11,149 nt of DNA from Acidobacteriota bacterium (GTDB lineage Bacteria; Acidobacteriota; Terriglobia; UBA7540; JAPUME01). The notes beneath the pieces were generated by a model. That model was not told the DNA's origin. It saw nothing but the letters and a program-made list of their open reading frames with translations, and made no database searches. The stretch covers positions 1 through 11,149 of the forward strand of contig JAPUME010000207.1 of assembly GCA_027294185.1 (NCBI GenBank). Direction: 5' to 3'. Made by a program: the position numbers and the translations under genes. Positions 1 through 6,499 of this stretch are shown here, one piece after another; within the stretch, counting starts at the first letter, position 1; every line of letters starts with the position of its first letter.

Positions 1-806
1 TCGTAACCATAGCGACACGCGAGGTTGAAGTAAAAGTTGCGCCCCCGAGCTCCCATTCCGCCGATGTAGAGCGCAAGCTGCGGTTTGAGAGAATTTCGGC
101 AGGCTTCCAGGTCGCGACCCAGGGCCACCTGAACGCTCGGCGCAATATCGAACCGGGAAGCATCTTTAGAAGCGCCCGCGCGCGCAAATCCTTCTTTAAG
201 CGATTCGCGAAAGATTTTCATCCTTCGCGGAGAAAAGAAGATCGGCAGCCAGCCGTCGGCAATCTCCGCCGCCAGTGCCACGTTCTTCGGGCCGATAGCC
301 GCCAGATAAATTGGAATGTTCGCGCGCAGCGGGTGGAGGATCAGTTTGAGCGGTTTGCCTAACCCGGTTCCCCCTTGAACGGGAATATCATAATGAGGAC
401 CGTGGTGTTCGAGCGGCCGCTCTCGTCTCAAGATCGCGCGGATAATTTCGACGTACTCGCGGGCGCGAGCCAGCGGCCTGCCGTAGCTCACACCGTGCCA
501 GCCTTCGACCACCTGCGGACCCGAAACACCCAATCCCAATAGCAGCCGTCCGCCGGTCAGCAAATCAAGAGTCGCCGCCGTCATGGCCGTCATCGCCGGC
601 GTGCGGGCAGGCATCTGCAGGATGGCGGTTCCCACCTTGATCCGCTGGGTCTTTGCCGCAATCCATGTCAGGGTTGTGACCGCATCCGACCCGTAAGCCT
701 CCGCGGTCCATACGGAATGGTAACCAAGGCGCTCGGCTTCCTGCGCGAGGGCCACGTGATCGACGCGGTCCGAACCCCAGTAGCCCAAATTCAAACCCAG
801 TCGCAT
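1..806 (-). CDS. LLM-class F420-dependent-type oxidoreductase (3' end cut by window edge)
   Basis: A reading frame starts at an ATG (804-806) and stays open to position 1, giving 268 visible residues that begin [11 protein letters not shown]. It has the marks of the luciferase-like monooxygenase (LLM) TIM-barrel family. These include an N-terminal beta strand followed by [19 protein letters not shown], a [14 protein letters not shown] segment, the [23 protein letters not shown] motif, and [15 protein letters not shown]. Family members of about 330-350 residues use a deazaflavin or flavin (usually F420) for hydride transfer on varied substrates, so roughly 70 residues are probably missing to the left. 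A strong ribosome site (GGAGAGGG, 811-818) lies 4 nt before the ATG, which fixes the start. A candidate promoter is at 829-857. F420 rather than FMN use is inferred from sequence type, and the substrate cannot be told. Confidence 0.9.
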   Translation of the reverse strand, partial: MRLGLNLGYWGSDRVDHVALAQEAERLGYHSVWTAEAYGSDAVTTLTWIAAKTQRIKVGTAILQMPARTPAMTAMTAATLDLLTGGRLLLGLGVSGPQVVEGWHGVSYGRPLARAREYVEIIRAILRRERPLEHHGPHYDIPVQGGTGLGKPLKLILHPLRANIPIYLAAIGPKNVALAAEIADGWLPIFFSPRRMKIFRESLKEGFARAGASKDASRFDIAPSVQVALGRDLEACRNSLKPQLALYIGGMGARGRNFYFNLACRYGY

Positions 807-828
807 TTTTCCCTCTCCAAGGCAGCGT

Positions 829-857
829 ATCTCAGGCCGCGCACCTCGGCAAGTCAA
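829..857 (-). promoter_or_regulatory. Candidate sigma70-type promoter for the LLM oxidoreductase
   Basis: Reading the minus strand, TTGACT (857-852) is followed after 17 nt by TGAGAT (834-829). The -35 is good (5/6) and the -10 is weak (3/6). It would give a short leader of about 15-20 nt before the ribosome site. The -35 overlaps the TGA stop of the kinase remnant. The 13-nt core GCGTTGACTTGCC recurs at the -35 of the CE15 promoter. Confidence 0.35.
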
Positions 858-1006
858 CGCGGGTGGAGCGTGTCCGTGTCGCGCTTGAGCCGTTTCAGGT
901 TGCGGAGCAGGTCGGAGGCCGTCTGGTAGCGCAACTTACGGTCCTTTCCAAACAGGCCTTTGCCGAGCAACTCCGTAATCCTAATAGTGCGAGATTTTCT
1001 TGCCAA
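854..1006 (-). pseudogene. C-terminal remnant of a Ser/Thr protein kinase domain
   Basis: A short open stretch on the minus strand, from just after a TGA at 1007-1009 to a TGA at 854-856, encodes RITELLGKGLF, then [14 protein letters not shown], then [14 protein letters not shown]. This is the signature end of the kinase C-lobe in bacterial Pkn-type Ser/Thr kinases, whose usual form is '[28 protein letters not shown]', seen very often in Acidobacteria. Nothing resembling the preceding kinase subdomains (HRD, DFG, APE) appears upstream in any minus-strand frame, and there is no start codon or ribosome site. I read it as the tail of a kinase gene otherwise deleted. An alternative is that only this module was carried in by recombination. 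Confidence 0.6.
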
Positions 1007-1131
1007 TCATAACTTTTGAACTCTGAATTTATGGCCGAATCTTTGCCTGTCTGGGAGAGCAATTCAATCCGCTCCGTTGTGACCGGATTGGTGCAAAGGC
1101 TGGGGAACCGGGGGGAGATTGGAAGTAACGG

Positions 1132-1152
1132 AAAGGCTCTCAGCGAGCCTTT
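1132..1152 (-). terminator. Hairpin over the esterase stop codon, probable intrinsic terminator
   Basis: On the minus strand AAAGGCTC, a 5-nt loop GCTGA, and GAGCCTTT form a perfect 8-bp stem. The loop contains the TGA stop of the esterase. The minus-strand 3' side has only TTT followed by CCGTT, so the U-tract is weak. On the plus strand the stem is followed by two more T residues, so a bidirectional role is possible. Confidence 0.5.
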
Positions 1153-2462
1153 TTCAAATGCCGGTCGGCAAAGTCAAGGTAACGCTCCCAGTCGTAATCG
1201 GTGACGTTGTGGCCCCCGCTCCGGACGTGGTACCCGAGGGTGGTCCCTACCGGCCGGTTCAGGTCCGGCATCTCCTCCGCCGTCAGACCTTCTTTGCCGA
1301 AGAGGCGGTAGACCGGGTCGGCGTGCTTTAGAGAGAGGAATTCCCCACGAGGGTCCGCCCAGCGGTCCTCCGCGGCGCTGGCCACGTACGCCGGACGCGG
1401 GGCGATCAAGGCAATCAACATGTGCTGGTCCACCGGCAAGGCGTCTTCGTGGCCGTTATACTTGTTGAAATTCGCGCAGAACCAGTGCGGGAACGCTCGG
1501 TTGATGGCGGCTACCGTCTCCCCGAACCGCCGCCGGTTCAGGGCCGCCCCGCCGCACCCGGAGTTGTTGGAAATGACCAGAGCGAAGCGGGGGTCCCGCG
1601 CCCCGGCCCAGAGTGAGGTCTTCCCCAGCCGCGAGTGTCCCATCACGGCCACCTTTGTGTGATCGATGTCCGCATCGGTCTCGAAGTAATCCATCACCCG
1701 GCTGAGTCCCCACGCCCAAGCTGCGATCGATCCCCACTCGTCGGCGGCGGGCCGAGTCTGCCCTTCTCCATAAAAGAGCGGATGGACTCCGTTTTGGAAC
1801 CCATCGTCATAGTCCGGGTCGAGGTCCCCGTAATAAACGGTGGCCAGCGCGTATCCCCGGGCCAGGATTTTCTCCACCGCCCACCGGCCGGAACTCTTCC
1901 CGCGGGACGCTTCCGTGGCACGATGATTCACCACTGCCATGTTCTCATTCGTACGCATCCACTGCTTCGAAAGAGTGATCCCCGGATCGGAATGGATGGT
2001 GTGATTCCCATAAAAGTTTAATCCGAGGAAGGCCGGCACGGGTTTTTGTGCGCCGTTGGGGAAGTAGACGAGAAGTTCCGCCTTCGGGCCGTCCTTGCCG
2101 CCGGCAAACAGAACGGAGACTTGTTTCCGAGTGGCTTTCCCGCCGAGGGCGTTCGGGTCGGTGGAGGTCACCTCGAACTTCAATTGATTCGGCCGGCCGG
2201 GGCTGCGTCCGTAAACGTGCGTCTCAAATAGCTTCAGAATCTCCGGCCGTCGCTTCCCAATCCAGGTCCGGGCGTCGACAACCCGCTCGCCGCCGGACGT
2301 CACCAGAGGATCGGGAAGAGTGTAGGGAGGAACGTTGGATTCGTCGTAGTTGGTCTGTTCGCGCTGTCCCCGCACGGCATTTACGGCATGGGGGGAGAAG
2401 AAGAAGGCAATCGCAATCAGGCAAAGGGTGGCGGAAAAAACTACGAACACAAAGGTCTTCAT
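1140..2462 (-). CDS. CE15-family glucuronoyl esterase (secreted alpha/beta hydrolase)
   Basis: This 440-residue protein has an N-terminal signal (residues 1-29, charged K then a long hydrophobic run ending HAVNA), so it is exported. The N-terminal domain has the [21 protein letters not shown] block typical of bacterial 4-O-methyl-glucuronoyl methylesterases (CE15). The nucleophile elbow is GHSRLGK (275-281, Ser277), matching the family pattern G-x-S-R-x-G-K. The catalytic His is probably His418 in [11 protein letters not shown]. The position near 300-303, where the canonical Glu lies, reads NNSGCGG without an acid. The acid is more likely Glu365 or Asp366 in AAEDRWADP, as in many bacterial CE15 enzymes. 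Such enzymes cut ester links between glucuronoxylan and lignin. ATG at 2462 is preceded by GAGG 10 nt upstream and by a clear promoter. It is a single-gene unit, with no xylan genes nearby. Confidence 0.9.
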   Translation of the reverse strand: MKTFVFVVFSATLCLIAIAFFFSPHAVNAVRGQREQTNYDESNVPPYTLPDPLVTSGGERVVDARTWIGKRRPEILKLFETHVYGRSPGRPNQLKFEVTSTDPNALGGKATRKQVSVLFAGGKDGPKAELLVYFPNGAQKPVPAFLGLNFYGNHTIHSDPGITLSKQWMRTNENMAVVNHRATEASRGKSSGRWAVEKILARGYALATVYYGDLDPDYDDGFQNGVHPLFYGEGQTRPAADEWGSIAAWAWGLSRVMDYFETDADIDHTKVAVMGHSRLGKTSLWAGARDPRFALVISNNSGCGGAALNRRRFGETVAAINRAFPHWFCANFNKYNGHEDALPVDQHMLIALIAPRPAYVASAAEDRWADPRGEFLSLKHADPVYRLFGKEGLTAEEMPDLNRPVGTTLGYHVRSGGHNVTDYDWERYLDFADRHLKKAR

Positions 2463-2518
2463 CGAATCGACGCCTCAAGGATTGAAATTGGAACGGATGC
2501 GGAATCTCGTACAGCGGA

Positions 2519-2547
2519 ATTTTAGTTCGGTTCGCGGGGCAAGTCAA
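2519..2547 (-). promoter_or_regulatory. Sigma70-type promoter of the CE15 esterase gene
   Basis: Minus strand: TTGACT (2547-2542), a 17-nt spacer, then TAAAAT (2524-2519). Both boxes match the consensus at five of six positions with ideal spacing. The start of transcription would fall near 2511, leaving a leader of about 50 nt before the ATG at 2462. Confidence 0.65.
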
Positions 2548-2607
2548 CGCATCCATTCCGGGTAAGCGCCTGACAATCCGGTACCCCCTCGATTGAGTTA
2601 TTTCGGC

Positions 2608-3104
2608 ATGAGGTTCCGGTTCAAGAAACCAATACGGAACACAATGTTTGTTCCTTTTCTGGTTGTTTTGATTTGTGCTTCTTCTGCTTACCCACAAATC
2701 GCCCCCCTGTTCAGCCGGGACGTAAAACAGACGATCGATATCTTGGACTACTTTCCATTACCGGTGGGCAACCGTTGGTTCTAGGAGGAAACGCGCGAGA
2801 CGGACGTGGGCGATCCTCCTCGCAGAGTCAAGCCGACCTCGATCAGGTCCTTCTGTTTCGTCAGGGCAAAGGGGGCGCACCGAATCCGGGTATGTACTAC
2901 CGGCTCGTGGAGAGTCAGGAAGACCTGGCAACGCCATTCCGGAAGATCGACAATGCTTATCTGGTAATCTACCGCACCGTCGGCGGTCGGGTGATACGTT
3001 GGTTCAAGAACGGGATCGGTATCGTGCCGGAACGGACGACGCATTCCGGCAGCATCATTGAAACGAATTCCCTTCTGAAGGATTTCCAACCTCACCGACC
3101 TTGA
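2608..3104 (+). pseudogene. Broken gene for a secreted protein of unknown function
   Basis: An ATG at 2608 (or 2644) begins a signal-peptide-like sequence: basic MRFRFKKPIRN, a hydrophobic FVPFLVVLICA core, then SSAYPQ. It continues as DILDYFPLPVGNRWF and hits a TAG at 2782-2784. The same frame then reads EETRETDVGDPPRRV. From about 2850 a protein-like sequence resumes in another frame (QGKGGAPNPGMYYRLVES, IDNAYLVIYRT, FKNGIGIVPERTTHSGSI), ending at TGA 3102-3104. 'YFPLxxGNRW' near the mature N-terminus and a late 'NGIGxVxERTxHSG' resemble a type of hypothetical secreted protein I associate with Acidobacteria and similar bacteria, where the repeated edges of a beta-rich fold surround them. 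One nonsense and one frameshift mutation separate an otherwise readable gene of about 165 codons. No convincing ribosome site is seen. Sequencing error could explain the frameshift but would have to occur twice. Confidence 0.65.
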
Positions 3105-3132
3105 AAACTTCTCTCAGAAACCCAACGGCGCC

Positions 3133-4617
3133 TCACATGATCCGGTCGGGGTCGGGAGGATCGGGCAGGCGTCCGCGGGTGCCGAAGATTCGCTGCAGCC
3201 AGCGAATGTAGGCGGGAGAGAGTTTCCGTATGTACCACTGGTCGGCGGCGCGCCGGTTTCCCAGCACATAGGTAGGATAGGGATGAATCGTATCGGCGAA
3301 CTGCCGCAGCGTGATGCCGTTTCGCATCGCCAGGGCATACTCGCCGATCATCTCTCCCGCATTCGCTCCGAGAATGCTCACGCCCAGAATTTTTCCCGTC
3401 AAACTCTTCGCCATCACCTTGATCATGCCCGTCGGTTCGTTCTCGGTAACCGCACGGTCGATCTTGGAAAAAGGAAAGCGATAGATATCGTAGGCCGTTC
3501 CCTTTCGCTTGAGCTCCTCCTCCGATGCGCCCACATGGGCCAGCTCGGGATCGGAGTAGGTGCACCAGATAGCGTGCTTGAAGTCGATCGAGGCCGGGAA
3601 ATGGAGCAAGGCGTTGCTGACGGCCACCTTCGCCATGTGCTCGGCCATGTGAGTAAACTGCAGACGGCCAGCGACGTCGCCGCAGGCAAAGATGTTTTTT
3701 CTTGAGGTGCGGCAGCGCTTGTCGATGACGACGCCTGCCTTGTCGGTCCTCACGCCCGCCGCCTCAAGATTTAATCCTTTGAAATTCGCCCGGCGACCGG
3801 TAGCGAACAGAACAGCGTCCCCTTCCAATGTCGTCTTGAACTTAGAGAACCGGTTATCGGCCGTAATCCTTATCCCTTTTCCACTTCGCTCGATCCTGGT
3901 CACGATGGTGTCAAAGAGGAATTGAATTCCCTCGGCGGCAAGCGATTCGCGCAGCAGCGTGCTCAACTCGCGGTCATCGCGAAAAAGCACCGTGTTCTCG
4001 AAGCTTACGACTGTAACTTCCGAACCGAACCGGCGGAATGCCTGCGCCATCTCCACACCAATCGGACCTGATCCGACCACGATGAAACGTCGAGGGAGCT
4101 TCGAGAGCGAAAAGAGGGTCTCGTTGGTCAGATAGTTCACCGCAGAGAGGCCCTCAACCGGCGGCAGGCCCGGACCGCTGCCGGTGGCGATAACAAAGGT
4201 ACGGGAAGAGACCTCCCACTCGGCGCCGGATTGGCTACGGAGTTTCACCCGATGCTGATCCAGGAAAGAGGCGCGGGCACAGAGAACTTTCACGCCCAGC
4301 CTTTCATAGACCGGCGGCGCATCGGCCTCTTCGTAAATATGGTTCTGCGTGTCGTGAACGTGCTCCATCACCTTTGCGAAATCGAATTGGGGCTGGACGG
4401 GCCGCATCCCGAAGCGCTCGGCGGTTCGCATCGAGTGCGCCACTTTGGCCGCCTTGAGCAGCGTCTTGCTCGGCACGCAACCGGTCCAGGTGCAGTCGCC
4501 GCCGAGCTTGCCGGCCTCAATCAAGGCAGTCTTTGCGCCCAGCGTAGCGGACATCCCGGCGGCGGTCAGCCCCGCCGCCCCCGCGCCGATCACGACCATG
4601 TCAAAGTCATAGTGCAT
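3133..4617 (-). CDS. MerA-like FAD-dependent pyridine nucleotide-disulfide oxidoreductase
   Basis: This 494-residue class I flavoprotein disulfide reductase transfers electrons from NAD(P)H through FAD to a cysteine pair. Motifs in order: FAD-binding GAGAAG (11-16); redox pair in GDCTWTGCVPSK (Cys42, Cys47); NAD(P)-binding VGSGPIGVEM (181-190); FATGRRAN (281-288); second FAD motif ACGD (321-324); and a C-terminal dimer domain with FPFSKIDRAVTENEPTG. The C-terminal TIHPYPTYVL is closer to the mercuric reductase pattern (PYxT) than to the HPTxxE of lipoamide dehydrogenase. It lacks the N-terminal heavy-metal domain and the C-terminal vicinal cysteines that MerA needs for Hg(II), so its substrate is probably not mercury. 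I chose ATG 4617: GAGAG (4629-4633) sits 11 nt upstream of it but only 2 nt from an upstream GTG at 4626, which would add three residues. A strong promoter lies at 4727-4755. Confidence 0.88.
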   Translation of the reverse strand: MHYDFDMVVIGAGAAGLTAAGMSATLGAKTALIEAGKLGGDCTWTGCVPSKTLLKAAKVAHSMRTAERFGMRPVQPQFDFAKVMEHVHDTQNHIYEEADAPPVYERLGVKVLCARASFLDQHRVKLRSQSGAEWEVSSRTFVIATGSGPGLPPVEGLSAVNYLTNETLFSLSKLPRRFIVVGSGPIGVEMAQAFRRFGSEVTVVSFENTVLFRDDRELSTLLRESLAAEGIQFLFDTIVTRIERSGKGIRITADNRFSKFKTTLEGDAVLFATGRRANFKGLNLEAAGVRTDKAGVVIDKRCRTSRKNIFACGDVAGRLQFTHMAEHMAKVAVSNALLHFPASIDFKHAIWCTYSDPELAHVGASEEELKRKGTAYDIYRFPFSKIDRAVTENEPTGMIKVMAKSLTGKILGVSILGANAGEMIGEYALAMRNGITLRQFADTIHPYPTYVLGNRRAADQWYIRKLSPAYIRWLQRIFGTRGRLPDPPDPDRIM

Positions 4618-4701
4618 AGAGTCCACGTCTCTCGTATTAACCCTGCGCCCTTCAGAACAGGAAGGTTGAGGTTATGCACACAGATACGGAAGGCTCTCTG
4701 T

Positions 4702-4731
4702 TTGCGTCATCTCACCGACTCAGGGTATAAA
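4702..4731 (+). promoter_or_regulatory. Candidate promoter of the porin gene
   Basis: Plus strand: TTGCGT (4702-4707), an 18-nt spacer, and TATAAA (4726-4731), a 5/6 match at -10 with a weaker -35. Transcription from near 4738 would give a leader of about 195 nt before the porin start. A nearer but weaker alternative is TTGGCT (4859-4864) with CACTAT (4881-4886). I see no convincing Pho box. Confidence 0.35.
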
Positions 4732-4755
4732 AGTAACTTGGGAATTCAATGTCAA
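4726..4755 (-). promoter_or_regulatory. Sigma70-type promoter of the disulfide oxidoreductase gene
   Basis: Minus strand: a perfect TTGACA (4755-4750), a 17-nt spacer, then TTTTAT (4732-4727), matching 4/6. The leader to the ATG at 4617 would be about 100 nt. The -10 overlaps the TATAAA box of the candidate plus-strand promoter, so the two promoters share one AT-rich element. Confidence 0.6.
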
Positions 4756-4933
4756 CTGGAAAGAGCCGTTTTCCCATTTTTCCATTCAACCCATCCAAAT
4801 CAATGGGCTTCATGATGCCACGAAATGCGGAGAAGGAAAACCCGCAGGGAACGGCATTTTGGCTGCGAATTGATCTATTTCACTATCCACTCTTGAAAGA
4901 CGCAAATCCTAGCCATCAACCGGAGGAAGTTCG

Positions 4934-6475
4934 ATGAATTCTCTCATTCGCCATGCCTTAATTCCCCTGCTGGTGACGCTCCTATCGAGCGCACCTGCCG
5001 GGGCAGCCGGTAACACGGACTCCGGCTCTCCTCCCTCCCGGGATGAGTTACTGGAGCGCCTCAAGAGGCTGGAGCAGCTCGTAGGCAAGCAGGGACGCTT
5101 GCTCGACGACCTCCGGCAACAGGTGGCGGACCGGGGAAGCGGGGAGCGCCCTCTGCCGGCCTTGCGGCTGGCCTCGGTTCCGGTCTCTGCGACGCGGCCT
5201 CCCGTATATGGAGCCAATCGTGATTTGGCCGCTGGGGAGAATAAGGCGCGACCCTCCGGAAAACTGAACAGCTCGCCTGCTTCGGCCCTTGACCCTCGCC
5301 CTGAATTGGGTAGTGCCACCGTCAGCTTGCCGCCACAGGCGGGAGGGGCCGCCGTGGTTGCCGGTTGGACCGGAAGTCATCCCTACATTCGCAGTGCCGA
5401 CGGAAATTTCCGAATGCAGTTCGGCGGACGATTGCAGTTCGACTGGCGCAGTCACACCGGTACGGCCACCCCGCCATCGTCCTTCTTCATTCGCCGCGCC
5501 AGGTTCGAAGCCGAAGGTGAACTCTTCAAACATTACGAATACAAAGTACAGGGTGATTTCGCCGACACCGGCGGCGCATTGCTTCGTGACGGCTATATCA
5601 ACATCAATTACAATCCGGCATTTCAGGTTCAGATCGGACAATTCAAGGCACCCTTCAGCCAGGAGGAGTTGCGTTCGTCGAATTACTACGAATTCGTGGA
5701 GCGCTCGAGCGTGGCCAACCTCATCCCGGGACGCACCCCGGGGTTGATGTTTCACGGGGAGCTGGCCGACGGCAGGTTCGAATACTACGCAGGCGCCTTT
5801 AACGGGCTCGGAGCACTGAAGGCGAACACGGCCAGCACTCCTGAGGGGTATCTCCGCTTGCGCCTGACCCCCTTCAAAAACTCCGGGCCCGTGGCCCTGA
5901 GGAACTTCAGCTTCGGCGGGGCCTTTGCCGACGGACGCCACAGCGGTGGGGACAGTTTTCTCGGTAGAACCAGCAGCAGGAGCATTACCTTCTTTACCGC
6001 GGTTCCCGTGAACGGGGAAATCGTGCGAGCCAATGCGGAGTTCGATTGGCGCTACCGGAAATTTGCTTTACGGGGAGAATACGACCAGACCCACCAGTCA
6101 CGGGAGGGATTAGGCGCGGACGGCGCAAATCTTCCCGGCGTCATCGGCAAGGCGTACATGGTGATGGCCACCTACCTCCTCACAGGCGAAGAGAAACCCT
6201 TGAACGCCATTACTCCCAGGGCTGCCTTCCTGGGACCGGGCGGAGGTCTGGGCGCGTGGGAGTTGGCATTCCGCTACGAAAGCCTGCAAATGGATGATGC
6301 CGTAAACGACAATCGTGGGGAAGCGTTCACGTTCGGAGTAAACTGGTGGCTTACCAAGTTCGTCCGCTACCAGTCCAACTTTATCTTCGAGCGAATTCAA
6401 GACCCGCTGCGCGCTCCGACGACCGGCGACAGGGACGCCTTTTCCTACCTGAGCCGCATCCAGGTAATCTTCTAA
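4934..6475 (+). CDS. Phosphate-selective porin O/P family outer-membrane protein
   Basis: This 513-residue outer-membrane channel of the OprO/OprP type (Porin_O_P) has a signal peptide at residues 1 to about 25 (MNSLIRHALIPLL, cleavage near SAPAGAA). A heptad-like coiled coil follows at 36-67 (DELLERLKRLEQLV, RLLDDLRQQV), which in such porins helps trimer formation. A low-complexity linker runs to about 145. The barrel begins at SADGNFRMQFGGRLQFDW and includes FFIRRARFEAEGEL, the family hallmark Y-KVQGDFADTGGALLRDGYI, VQIGQFKAPFSQEEL and GRTPGLMFHGEL. It ends in IQVIF with a terminal Phe, as expected for insertion by the Bam machinery. The start is set by GGAGGAAG just upstream. Binding to phosphate is only the family name. 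I do not see the regulatory context that would show it, and it could pass other anions or polyphosphate. Confidence 0.9.
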   Translation: MNSLIRHALIPLLVTLLSSAPAGAAGNTDSGSPPSRDELLERLKRLEQLVGKQGRLLDDLRQQVADRGSGERPLPALRLASVPVSATRPPVYGANRDLAAGENKARPSGKLNSSPASALDPRPELGSATVSLPPQAGGAAVVAGWTGSHPYIRSADGNFRMQFGGRLQFDWRSHTGTATPPSSFFIRRARFEAEGELFKHYEYKVQGDFADTGGALLRDGYININYNPAFQVQIGQFKAPFSQEELRSSNYYEFVERSSVANLIPGRTPGLMFHGELADGRFEYYAGAFNGLGALKANTASTPEGYLRLRLTPFKNSGPVALRNFSFGGAFADGRHSGGDSFLGRTSSRSITFFTAVPVNGEIVRANAEFDWRYRKFALRGEYDQTHQSREGLGADGANLPGVIGKAYMVMATYLLTGEEKPLNAITPRAAFLGPGGGLGAWELAFRYESLQMDDAVNDNRGEAFTFGVNWWLTKFVRYQSNFIFERIQDPLRAPTTGDRDAFSYLSRIQVIF

Positions 6476-6478
6476 ATT

Positions 6479-6490
6479 CCGCCGTGGCGG
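6479..6490. other. Short GC-rich inverted repeat between convergent genes
   Basis: CCGCC GT GGCGG lies in the 24-nt gap between the porin stop and the redoxin stop. At most four base pairs can form with a 4-nt loop, and neither side is followed by a T-run, so a terminator role is only possible, not shown. Confidence 0.25.
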
Positions 6491-6499
6491 GATGACGAA

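Larger units (their letters stand above)
807..1131. other. Spacer between the LLM oxidoreductase and the esterase
   Basis: About 325 nt without an intact gene. It holds the LLM gene's ribosome site and candidate promoter and the kinase-tail remnant (854-1006). In the remaining 1010-1131 I see no conserved protein fragment, RNA gene or repeat. Short open frames on the plus strand here (717-929, 1016-1204) lack ribosome sites and have Arg/Ser-rich, non-protein-like composition. Confidence 0.6.
4627..4933. other. Divergent intergenic region, disulfide reductase and porin
   Basis: About 307 nt separate two divergent genes. It holds the overlapping promoters at 4702-4755 and the porin ribosome site GGAGG (4922-4926, 7 nt before the ATG). 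A 62-codon open frame (4749-4937) ends in an ATGA overlap with the porin start. I see no tRNA, repeat or recognised operator. Confidence 0.6.

Noticed and set aside
2224..2697. 157-codon open frame on the minus strand spanning the esterase start
   Set aside because: It covers the esterase promoter and N-terminus in another frame, and its sequence is low in protein-like character.
2782..2784. In-frame TAG considered as pyrrolysine
   Set aside because: The downstream sequence also needs a frameshift to make sense, and nothing suggests pyrrolysine use. Gene decay is simpler.
2781..3095. 104-codon open frame on the minus strand opposite the broken gene
   Set aside because: The plus strand carries a signal peptide and motifs such as MYYRLVES. 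The minus frame shows none and no ribosome site.
4231..4815. 194-codon open frame on the plus strand
   Set aside because: Antisense to the N-terminal half of the disulfide reductase, continuing into the promoter spacer. No recognisable motif.
5048..5941. 297-codon open frame on the minus strand
   Set aside because: Antisense to the porin, which has a signal peptide, coiled coil and barrel motifs. The antisense protein resembles nothing.
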